Source: Gautieria morchelliformis (Eukaryota; Basidiomycota; Agaricomycetes; Gomphales; Gomphaceae). From it: a stretch of DNA of 64,000 bases. This document shows positions 54,904 through 64,000 of the stretch, in pieces. How positions within the stretch are numbered: position 1 is the first letter of the stretch; each line of letters starts with the position of its first letter. Below the pieces are notes generated by a model. The model had not been told where the DNA came from. It saw only the letters and a program-made list of their open reading frames with translations, and did not search any database. The position numbers were made by a program, and so were the translations under genes. The stretch is from the NCBI GenBank assembly GCA_015179125.1, contig WHVA01000250.1, forward strand, positions 62,001-126,000, read 5' to 3'.

Positions 54904-56422
54904 CAGAATATTTCAACTTTGCGATGGAGATTTTGTATTAGTCGACCATGTATAATAAAAATGTACCTGTCTAGTATCCCGGGTTCCCGTTACTTCAATA
55001 GTATCACTGAGCACATCCAAGATATCGCTCCCGTTTACAGCCTCACTTGAGCAGAACGCAGCTCAGTCGCAGACCGACGCCTCACTTCTTCGGGGGGTGG
55101 ACCGTCCATCCCCCGAAGAAGTGACGTGGACGCCGAGGGGAAATGGGTGAGCGAGGAGGCTCGGGCTTGGCAAGGTTGGTACTAGAGGCATAGTAGAAAG
55201 CAGACGTCTACCTAGATAACAGAACCATCTGTGGCGTGGCGCTACGTGATCTACTAGTAGCGCCGGTGGCGCTGTGTAAATATGGCCGAACAACTGGCCG
55301 GAATCGGCCGTGCGTTCCTGATGCTGGAAGATAGATCGGATCGTGGGGCCGGTGGTCAATGCAAGTACGACGAAAAGGAAGATGAGTCGCCTTGTCAAGT
55401 GTGGTGCTATTCCACGTAGTAGGATTATATAGAATCATGGTGGTTGTCGCCACAGCACCCCACAACGCCGTCGTGGAGCATAGCGGCAGTAGGACTCACG
55501 CTGCCACTAGCGCTATACAACAAGTAGGGGAGTTGAAGGCGGTGTAGAGAAGGCACGAGATCAGTCGATCTCGGTCGAGTTTCATGCAGAGGATGAGTTA
55601 GGGGCCAAACAGAACATATGCACGCGTACCTTGTCGGTAATAAGAATGCGTGCGATGCCTTGCCGGATACCAGAACAGTTGGTTGACACCATCATAACCG
55701 ATGATCTGATCGCGGTCCCGCTCGCGGCGTACTAATACTTTCCTTCTACAGTCGCAGCCTTGGCACGGATGAAACGAGTGCGCGGGGTTGAAGCCCGTCC
55801 GAACATTGAACAATCACTGAGTACAGTGGCACCCGTTCGAACGTCGAACGGGACCAGTCGGTCGCGGCGCGTCGAGGTAACGGCGCTTAGCGCCGTGTTG
55901 CTTATGGATCACACTGCGTCGCTTCATAGACCTTGGACAATCTTCAATTGTCCATCCTTAAATTACACGGGTACCGACAGGGTGGCGCCGCGACTCGCCA
56001 CGGGGACTCACCCGGGCCCGGTATACATAGGGGATACCGTGGACATGGATCACCACGGCGTCGACCGGGGACTCACCGGGCCCGCATACATGTCCATCAA
56101 TGGGGTCCATGGGCGCCGTCCGGACGAAGTGCGAACGGCCGCCCGGGAAGGCCTGCATGATCGCACTTACATACTATCCAGAGCAAGGACTGCCGGCACC
56201 GCGGCCCTCCGTCTAGTTTTGAAGGTCCCAGCAAGCTATTTGGGTGAGACAAAACTAGTAACCGGGCAACACAGTCGTCAATTCCACCGAGGATAACAAG
56301 TCCACGGTGAAACAACCCCAATCCAGCCCTTTATATAGAGATAATCGATGAAATGAAACCCGGTCGATGGTCTTTGGAGCACCCGTCTCTTCTTGGAAGA
56401 CGATACTGTGGAGACGAACGCC
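54904..56422. other. no confident gene upstream of the GPCR
   Basis: An open frame at 55760-56296 (178 residues) and a minus-strand frame at 55398-55063 show no domain. Local repeated words (GGGACTCACC, CGGGCCCG) suggest simple duplication. The last 100-150 bp should hold the GPCR promoter; I see no clear TATA box. Confidence 0.4.
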
Positions 56423-58219
56423 ATGACGCTACACCATTCGTTTTCCAGCGCGGGGGAGAGAGCCGGCCTTGCTGTGAGTAATTCTTGCGCCCTTGTGTCT
56501 GCCGAACTTCCATTATGCATCTCAGGCTATTGCAACGGCTGGTTTATCATCAGCGTTGTGTACTTTTACTCTCCTTGCCTACATCCTTGTGAGTACAAGA
56601 CCCACACCTAGTAGTACGCGTTATGAATTCTTCACATTATTAGTGGAATGCATTCCTGACACGCGAGCAAAACACACCTCTACATCGGGGCATCCGCTCC
56701 TTTACATGTTCTTCACTAGGGTGCTATTTCATCTCTTTGCTTTTTTGTGACTTTTTACAAGGTATATTTGTTCTCCTTTTGGTGTTTCAGCAGAGCTCAT
56801 GTGTCCCGAGTATAGGCGCATCCTTCGCCCTCAACTATAGATGGGCTGCTTTGGGCGGCATGAAGGAGGGCCGCGTCTGTACAATTCAGGGCGCAGTATC
56901 AGAAGTGGGCGATTTAGGAGCAGCAATATGGTCCATCGCTATCGGGATCCACACATTCTTGTATGAATTTCTGAGCTCATGTTTGTTATTTGTGGCTCGC
57001 TGACGTTACATGCAGTCTTTTATTTATCGTCAAAAAACCTCATCATCTTATGGCACCCATTATCTTAGGGCTGGGTTGGACAATGCTCATTGTCCTTCCC
57101 ATCCTTGGGCCTACGGTAATTCAGACCTCGCATCGAGGTTTATTCTATAGCCTCAGTGGAGCATGGTGTTGGATAGGGACGGGCTACAATGCTGAACGAT
57201 TAATATACCTTTATGTTGGTTTATATTTAGTTGTTTTGGATGCGGGGGTATTCTGTAATGAAGTTTGACTGACCATGCCCCCCTTTTCCTAGATCTGGGT
57301 TTTCACAGCTATTGGGTCTTCTTTCATAATATATAGTGAGTCCTTGTATTTGCGACATTCATGTGGGATTCTGACACATGAAAGCACTCATTTACTTGCG
57401 TTTTTCAAACTTCATCACCGTTGGAGAGAACGGAAACCTTACTTTCAGCTTCCGGCGTCGACACAACAGAGCGATTTCGCAGACTCTATATCTTTCTCAA
57501 GAAGGTACACACACATCACAGCGCGCATCAACAAAGCCACCCGGTCGTTTTGGCTGGGCGAAAGATGTGTATGACGGTACTGCCACAACTGGGACAGCCA
57601 GCGCTAGTGACCAGGCAGTGAATAGCTCTCCTGTCAGCAAGGATTTGCGGCAGGTTGCGCGAAGGTTGATGTGGTATCCTATTTGTGAGTTGGTTGGCCG
57701 TGCCATGGCTATATATGGTTTATCATCATCATATTTGGGGCACAATCAGTGTATACATTGGTCGTTTCACCCGTGTCTGTGTGCCGAATGGGAGTAATAG
57801 CAGGGTGGCAGCCCCCTTTCGGACTGCTAGTCTTGGCCGGAATCTGCTTCGGCGGGAGTGGTACGTTCTTCTTGACACGAGGATACGGATGCCTTCCTGA
57901 TCTGTATTGTGCAGGCGTTAGTAATGTGATATTGTTCATCACAACGCGACATAGTTTCATCAAGCGGGTCGCGAAAGATGGCGGAACTCGAATACTTGTT
58001 ACTACCCATCGCGGGACCGTGCGTGACGACTCAGCGCCCTGCCCCGAATTGGACGAAATCGCGACTAATATTTCCGGCCACTCTCTGGCAACGCCCATAT
58101 CTCCCTGTTTCCCGAGCTTTGAAGGCGTGAACATCCATGTGGAAGGTATAAAAGAGAAGACTAAAGAACAAAATTGCGAGACTGACATTGTGGACGGGAG
58201 CGTGGGGTTAGCGAGGTAG
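56423..58219 (+). CDS. cAMP-receptor-like G-protein-coupled receptor
   Basis: This is a seven-span receptor of the Dicty_CAR/Git3-type family, expected in the plasma membrane to pass nutrient or other outside signals to a G protein. The model has eight exons: 56423-56473, 56526-56588, 56644-56960, 57016-57247, 57293-57335, 57385-57684, 57750-57860 and 57915-58219, with all phases consistent and 473 residues. TM1 is AIATAGLSSALCTFTLLAYI (18-38), TM2 about 66-86, and TM3 follows VCTIQGAVSEVGDLGAAIWS (117-149). TM4 is IILGLGWTMLIVLPILGP (159-176) with the conserved SGAWCWI in loop 2. TM5 is about 207-242, then a long loop 3, TM6 RRLMWYPILYTLVVSPVSV and TM7 ending NVILFITTRHSFI. The tail is about 95 residues. 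The loop between TM2 and TM3 is longer than usual, so a hidden intron there is possible. Confidence 0.85.
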
Positions 58220-59027
58220 TGGGTGGGGACACGGGGGAGATACAACTGGAGATATAAAAATTGTACCGCGTGTGTTCTTCCTCGTGTTATATTTCTTGTG
58301 GAGATGTAACATTGCCACCGTACCAATTTCGCCTGAGTTGGAGGTTAAGTGGAGCTACGTGATCATGGTGCTGGTCGGGAGCAGCATGCATCCGCCTGCG
58401 CTCCGGTATCTGACACCCTTATCAGCATATCGTGGAACGTATCAAGAGCCGCTGAGTGGCACCGGCACCAGTCAGTTATCGAGCAAAGATATATTTATGT
58501 TTCTATTGCCAATCGAAAGGTGATCGCAGCTGGCTGCGATGCTGATCACTTTTTTACATAATATAGTGCTGCCGCGGGCGCTGAAATTGTTATCAACCAT
58601 ACAGCGAACCCTCTGGACCTACTGTACTGTTCAAACGTCCTGTTGTATCGACAGGTGGGTGAGCACCTGCGGCGGCACACCCGCGATGTCAGCCGGTGGG
58701 CGCGTTGCCACAAAAAAGTCCGCGCGTAGCTGAGTTTCATAAGTGACCTGCATTCCAAGCGCGCCTGCGGCCGTGGATCTGTTGGATGATCAAGAAGTCA
58801 GTGACATGTTGATATAGGTGTCAACAGGCCGCCCCCGAATCGTGTCTGTATCTTCGACGAAGTTGATGATGACCCATGGCCACGTCCAGCGCATGCAGTG
58901 CAAGGCCCCTATTACCATACAATGATCTGATCGTCAACCATATACTGTATAGCAGCTTCATGCTAGCCCATAAAGTGGATGCCGAAGACTGGATTCTAAC
59001 CATTAACCTCCCCCCTCCTAGCTCACT
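58220..59027. other. intergenic region with a possible gene remnant
   Basis: The minus strand near 58860-58630 reads coding-like pieces (DTIRGRPVDTYINMSLT; GMQVTYETQLRADFFVAT) in more than one frame. They resemble the end of an enzyme gene, but I cannot name it. The last 100 bp is CT-rich (CCCCCCTCCTAG) and precedes the next gene's start. Confidence 0.3.
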
Positions 59028-60876
59028 ATGGATTCAGTAATAGCAGAGGTCGCTTCGATCGCTGCGGAGCTTCGGGTCAACGCTATAAACAACAGTGAGG
59101 CATACCCTGATCGTTCCGTTCATGCCATCTCACGTCATGTCACTATGATTCCCTGAAAGTGGCCGTTAGCGCGTTGCTGTTGTATGAAATATTCATCACC
59201 TCGGGCCAGGAAATAAGATATCTCTGGATGTATGTAACTCACCACCAGCCTTTATGCCGAATTGGATCAAAATATGTCTGCTAGGACTTCTTGGACGAAG
59301 ATAACTGTTTTACACGTCCTTATACGATACTACGCCTTGGGCTACCTGCTTATCAACACCTATGGTAATATAAAGCTTCCCCATTTACTGCACATCCAAC
59401 CAATATGTGAATGCAGTATCAATTAACGCAAATTTATCTGTGGAGGTGATATTCCCCAGTTAAAGTATTCACTACACGAGATTGCTCACTCGCTGTATTA
59501 GTTGTAGGATCACTCTTGCGTGCTGATAAAGGAATATCCATTGATCTGCTCACATATAGTTGCACACCTTTCAACACCTTCCAAGTCTGGTATCAGGATT
59601 TATTGTGTTTTATGACATATAAGCTTACGCAGTCGAAGGGGGGCCCTGGTCTTTGTCCCTTTCGTTGATCTGCTCATCATCCTTCGGATATATGCCCTGT
59701 ATCATGGCAGCAAAAAAAGTTAGTTATTCAGGTGATGTTTACTTCGAACTCACATGCGCCACAACAGTGGCCGTTTTTTTGGGGGCACTTTATATAGGTG
59801 TGTCAGGCTTCTATGCAATATCATAAGCTAATCTTCTTTTTAGCCGAAGTTGTTGTAAATACCATTTACAGCAGCATCCTCGTGTCATGACCGCTCATGA
59901 CTACATTCATTCCAGGCTACTATTACATTCATAGCAGTTCAGTTTCAACTAACCAATGTAGCCATGGGCCCCGATCCGCTCCCGCCGGGCATCTTGCCAG
60001 ATTGCTTTACGCAAACACCCTCGGCCGATCTGGAATCAAAGGTGGTTGAGAGTGGGTGAGTGAACTTATCTCCAGATAAATGGAGAGACGGATGCCGTAA
60101 CATGCCTGACAGTGCACTCGTCACTGCATTTCAAGGTACGCGTTGCGTTGATGAGCATGCTTTTAGCTGATTTTCCTGATTTGGACACTTAATATCGTTA
60201 GCCATATATTTTGCCCTTACTATGTATAAATTAATCAAACAAGTTAAATCACCTGGTCTCTCGTTGAATCCGTTATTGAAGGTGTTCTTCAGGTGCAGTC
60301 AAGAGATTTCCTTCCCCATCCCCTTCTACTAATACGCATTTGTATAGAGACGGTGCGGGGTATTGCTTGATGTAGGTTTCCTGTTACTTTCAACGAGCAC
60401 AGACTGATATTTCGTACCAATTGTATAAGCATATTTAGTGAGTGGTGACGCAACCTACCCAGCTATGATTTGCTGAGTAGGGGGAAGTCATTTACCTCTT
60501 TGTCACTGTTTTGTTCGCCGTTGGAGCTCCAAACTTGCAAGGAATTGCAGAGCTGTGCGTACCTCTTCAATTGATCGCTGCGTCACGACTGACATCCAGG
60601 ATCCTATCAAGATGGCTTATTTCTATCGTCGCAATCACAGTAAGATACTTCCCTTCACTTGTGTCACACTCTCATACTGACGAGCTTTAGGCCGGGAGGC
60701 TAGTTTTGAACATTCGAGAGGTTGCAGCTGCCGAGTCGGATTGTGATACTGAGAGCAGTGACTTCCAAGTGGATGGGGACCACGGAGGCCCTGCCCATGA
60801 CCCCCAACAACTTTCATCAGTTATTGAGGCTGATTTGCATATCAATCTGAGCCTATCTTCGACCGGCTCCGTTTGA
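59028..60876 (+). CDS. DUF6533-type multi-span membrane protein
   Basis: This is a member of the large Agaricomycete family of predicted seven-span proteins with the N-terminal DUF6533 signature; the role is unknown, possibly receptor-like. The first exons are well supported by phase: 59028-59094, 59160-59229 and 59285-59364, giving AVSALLLYEIFITSGQEIRY, then TKITVLHVLIRYYALGYLL, the diagnostic pair. Later coding pieces are FVPFVDLLIILRIYALYHG, VAVFLGALYI, AIYFALTMYKLIKQV, VIYLFVTVLFAVGAP and ITAGRLVLNIREVA, in the order of the family's spans. The C-terminal tail is acidic (ESDCDTESSDFQVDG) and stops at 60874-60876. Exon borders after 59364 are not resolved. Transcribed in the same direction as the GPCR. 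Confidence 0.75.
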
Positions 60877-61371
60877 CCCAGAGACGATATATGTTTTTCG
60901 CTGTTCAACGATTTCCCTGACGACCCATACCCCGAATTTCAGTTTCGATTGTCATTCAAGACGTACTGTAACCAAAAAATGTTGCACTTCTGTCAATGTA
61001 ACGTAATGGGCAGCCTCCAGTGAGATCTGAGGCATTAGATTCTCCAGCAAATTACCATATAACTAAATCTCAAGTGTTGGAGTAGTAGCATTTTTGTACT
61101 GCATGCAATTACACTGACATGCAACTTGGAGCCTGTCACGTCTTTCTAGGAATTTGACAGTAGGTGGATATAGTCAAGCAGCATGACAGGTAATACATTA
61201 ATTACGACGGTCCTCACCAAAACACAAGCGAAACAGATGGTCTATAGAACACTATTACGGCAAGGTGTTCCAATACCATAATGAAGGAGGAGGTCCTTGC
61301 ACTGTCCGGGACTTTTAGCGTGATCACAGCACATCCTGGATAAGGACATCGAACAAATCACTCACCCAGTA
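60877..61371. other. intergenic, convergent 3' ends
   Basis: This lies between the ends of two convergent genes. It is AT-rich with no open frame of note. Confidence 0.5.
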
Positions 61372-62791
61372 TCAGGGACCCTCCTGCATATCTGGCAGAG
61401 GCGCATCAACGATGACTTTTGTATCGAGCGCCCAATTCGACTCCACGGAGGAATCTTGTCTTGCACCGAATTTGAAGTAAGGAAACCAAACTTGCAATAC
61501 ATCCTGATCCCAGTTTCTAAGTATTTCCATATCCATGAGGTAGCCCAAGTGAACGTACGCGCTGTAATCCAAGTAACAAGAATGCGAGAAGAGGAACTTG
61601 TGGGGCGGGAGGGAATAGGTCATTGATGCGGCATATGTTTGGGAATCTTAGTTTGCGCAGCTTACAAAGAGACTCTCCAACACTGATTGCATCTCCAACG
61701 ATCAGAGTCGCATGTGAGTTGGGGTCACTAGTCATCAAGGCGATATCCACAGCGACGATGCTTCAAAAAATACCACAGTACAGTTAGCCTTGTTTTGAGA
61801 ACTATCCGAGGAACGTACATAGTAAACAAGAGTCGAAAGAGACAGAAAATAGAAAGGCGTGTCAGCACAGAAACCGACATTACTCCACCCATATCCGCTC
61901 GTCGAAAGATGCGGCGATAGCGACAAAACCTGACCAATAAAAGGACTAGAGACATGTTGATGACATTCACGGAATATGATAGATGAAAAGAGGGAGCAAC
62001 TGACCATCCCAAATGGACATGAGGATGACCATAGCAAGCTGTAAGTAAGATACCCCTTGGAGCAGGCCGTTGTACTGTGCCGGGTTGACGTATATGAGCT
62101 CACACTAAAACAGAAGAGAACAGTAAGCTAAAATGTGCAGTATACAGATGGTGGGTGTACCCACAACAGGCACGATTCCTATCAAATAAGGAGTAACTAG
62201 AAGCTATTAATTCTATTTCAAACCAACTTCAGTACAATAGTCAACTGTGAACTCACAGCGAATGTCCGCAGCTTCGCTGTTCGTGTGTTTTCGTTATGGA
62301 ATGCTGTCCTCATTTGAAACCACAGCTGGATCAGGTATTAGCGGGATACCGTCACTACCGATGAAGCGCACATGTAAGACGAGGTTAAAGGTAGCTGTTA
62401 AGCCGCTGGAAGCCCATATTACCATCAGTAGTCTGCGGTATGCGCAGATGACTATGCAACTATATCGATGCTCACATCAACCTCATAGAATCGCCTATAG
62501 TGTTTATTACCAGGGCCACACCCAACCTATATTGGTTTTCAGTTAATGCATAAAACACCACATCACTTTCTCCGAATCGTATTAATATCGGCGGGTTGAG
62601 AAAAAGTACTTGAGTACGCACTTAAACACCATTACAGTGGTATATAAGAGGTATGTACCCATGAAATTTACAAACAAAGGATGGCGATGGACTTGATCAG
62701 CAAGAATGACGGTGATAATCAAGGCAGACAGAGATACGAAGCCGAACAGTCGCAACGCAAAAACGGCTGCACCCAGAGGTTGAAGCAGCAT
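61372..62791 (-). CDS. orphan seven-span receptor-like protein
   Basis: This multi-exon gene on the minus strand starts at 62791 and stops at 61372. Pieces in order: TM1 VFALRLFGFVSLSALIITVI, then HRHPLFVNFMGTYLLYTT; a span CIVICAYRRLLMVIW with SSGLTATFNLVLH; LWFQMRTAFHNENTRTAK after a GTGCGC..TCCAG intron; LLVTPYLIGIVPVV; QLAMVIL; then LLLVRFCRYRRIFRRADMGG and VLTRLSIFCLFRLLFTM; finally PLLAFLLLGLQ and a tail NWDQDVLQVWFPYFKF. This matches the layout of an orphan 7TM family common in mushrooms (from general knowledge). Exon joins are only partly resolved and the last one does not fit cleanly by eye, so a break near 61550 is possible. Confidence 0.65.
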
Positions 62792-63080
62792 GGTAGCTCG
62801 CAAATGACTCGGAGGCCTGCCACATTATATATATGTACAGGGCCATCCCACGGTCCCAGGCTTCGCCTGTGCGAATGATGTACTTGTGACAGATGGTCAT
62901 CAAGACAACAGGCTTCGAAAGAAAGATGTTGACATGCAGGGGGCGTAATTGAGAGAACCAGCGCTTATGCGTGCTCACGTGGGTCGACTCCTATTGCGAT
63001 GCTTCAGCTCGCTTATTCCGTCAGTCGTGTGTTAACGTTGCCTTTAGCTGTGCGTTTTTTGTAGTATACTTCAGTATACC
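62792..63080. other. upstream region of the 7TM gene, host side of element A
   Basis: This is the probable promoter of the minus-strand 7TM gene. ATACC at 63076-63080 is the target duplication of element A and is the reverse complement of 13991-13995. The sequence to its left would once have adjoined the gene scrap at 13674-13990. Confidence 0.5.
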
Positions 63081-63490
63081 TGTTGGAATAGTCTAACACG
63101 CTGATTACGCGTTTGTTCCGCTTATGTAATCACAGGCTTGCGTGTACCATTGTCAAGCCCTTTGTTCTTGCTTTTCTTATTGTTCTACTTCCTTTTGTTC
63201 CGAGAACATATATAAGTTTACATTCCATGTATGTAACCATCCGTTTGCCCCAACGAGCTCACAGGACAAACGATACATATATATTCTCTCGCGTTCTTAC
63301 TCGTATGTCTCACTTATTCTAACACAAACGGATCTCCCATTGCTGGATCACCGCAACTGTCACCAGACACAAATTAGTACCCCCTCACGGCCTGTCTTGG
63401 ACACACCAGAATAGCTTGCAAACTCACAGTCACTGCTGAGGCACACCGGAATCACGCCCCCCCCCCCTTCATTTCTTATCTGATCATGCC
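63081..63490 (+). mobile_element. 5' half of the miniature LTR element (family A)
   Basis: The LTR is 63081-63324 (TGTTGGAATAGTCTAAC to TTATTCTAACA) with a TATA-like ACATATATAAG near 63207. It is followed by 166 bp of non-coding internal sequence, including a C-rich run at 63457-63468, up to ATGCC at 63486-63490. Copia sequence starts next. The complementary half is at 13996-14352. Taken together the element is only about 0.76 kb and has no coding region, like a TRIM. It is broken by the copia insertion. Confidence 0.7.
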
Positions 63491-64000
63491 TGTGGAACGA
63501 AGGAGATATAATAATCTGTTGTTCTCCGATCTGTACAAGATCATCTGTCCTTATATACTAATTATGATGTTCCTATATTACCAATCTCTTCGAGCTGCTG
63601 TGCCGATGCGATGCCGGTGCACCAGCAACCCGGGGTCGAGAGCGATCTCGAACCTCCGGCTAAATGCGTGCCGGCTCTGCCTCGGCGGTGTCATCGTCCC
63701 GATTACTAACACTCCCCCTCAGCGAGAAGTCCCTTCGGCAAAATCCTAATTTCCCTAATAGATACCTGTGTTGATGTAAATCCAATCCCTTTGTAAATAT
63801 GTCCGCTATGTTCTCCTTTGTCGGTACGTACGTAAGTGATGCCTCGTGAGAGGCCACTTTCTCACGGATGAAATGATATGCGACATTGATGTGTTTGGTA
63901 CGCGCATGATACGTTGCGTCATGCGATAGTGTAATGGCGCCTAGATTGTCTGATCGAAGTGACGTGGGGTGGGTTTGATCGATTCCAAGTTCCTCAATGA
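63491..64000 (-). mobile_element. 3' end of a copia B element, running off the window
   Basis: On the minus strand, 63711-63491 is an LTR of the copia B family (TGTTAGTAATCGG to CTTCGTTCCACA), preceded by the purine tract GAGGGGGAG. From 64000 to about 63740 the minus strand codes for the end of copia RNase H. The flank ATGCC (63486-63490) pairs with GGCAT at 14348-14352. The rest lies beyond the right edge. Confidence 0.85.
63740..64000 (-). CDS. pol: RNase H C-terminus (copia B), partial
   Basis: The minus strand reads SDNLGAITLSHDATYHARTK followed by INVAYHFIREKVASHEA and VPTKENIADIFTKGLD, the conserved copia RNase H end. It degrades the RNA strand during copying. The upstream part is outside the window, so its state cannot be judged. 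The frame stays open into the LTR. Confidence 0.85.

Noticed and set aside
13991-63324. The two A/copia loci as a simple inverted segmental duplication
   Set aside because: They hold complementary rather than duplicate parts: the 5' copia end with the 3' A end at one locus, the reverse at the other, with matching target duplications.
1-64000. CRISPR array, rRNA operon or prokaryotic operon signals
   Set aside because: No regularly spaced short repeats, no rRNA core sequence and no Shine-Dalgarno-led gene runs; introns and element types are fungal.

Overview
The window looks like a repeat-packed stretch of a basidiomycete (Agaricomycete) nuclear genome. The evidence is the short GT..AG introns (about 45-65 nt), a DUF6533 protein and a cAMP-receptor-like GPCR of mushroom type, and the mobile-element mix: chromodomain Ty3/gypsy, Ty1/copia, Ngaro-type tyrosine-recombinase retroelement, hAT with BED finger, and a Helitron2-like insertion. 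I saw no prokaryotic features, rRNA, true tRNA gene or CRISPR.

Layout. 1-5373: no clear gene, but a 2.85-kb imperfect palindrome (1614-4467) with a 937-bp LTR-like insertion in one arm. 5374-13215: a Ty3/gypsy chromovirus with 98-99% identical LTRs and an extra ORF region downstream of the chromodomain. 13216-15725: a host-like gene scrap, a miniature LTR element (family A), and the 5' part of a copia element inserted in it. 15726-21516: a second gypsy element (family B) lacking its 5' end, with an antisense accessory gene. 21517-32250: lineage-specific gene scraps, a minisatellite, LTRs of families C and D, a second antisense-type accessory gene cut by LTRs, and a Helitron2-like insertion. 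32254-38754: long inverted copies of a repeat (family R) around a small four-exon gene. 39259-44452: a Ngaro-like element with split direct repeats. 44456-49451: an older copia element. 49452-53392: a hAT element containing LTR-element pieces and a 1.4-kb inversion that splits its transposase. 53393-54903: another copy of repeat R. 56423-62791: the only clear host-gene island, with three membrane-receptor-like genes (CAR-like GPCR, DUF6533 protein, orphan 7TM protein). 63081-64000: the other LTR of family A and the 3' end of a copia element running off the window.

The most interesting reading is structural. The 5-bp target duplications around element A and around the copia element inside it are found as matching halves at about 14 kb and about 63.5 kb, in opposite orientation. 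This implies an inversion of about 48 kb (or an assembly join of the same shape) with one breakpoint at about 15725, at a copia/gypsy chimera. A second, small inversion (50611-52050) is shown the same way. Other points of note are antisense coiled-coil/cysteine-cluster genes in two gypsy families, a cluster of Gcn4/AP-1-type sites in LTR family C, and an asymmetric-inverted-repeat Helitron.

Limits: exon models were read by eye. Family names rest on motifs, not database searches. LTR and Ngaro elements are described only as fossils.
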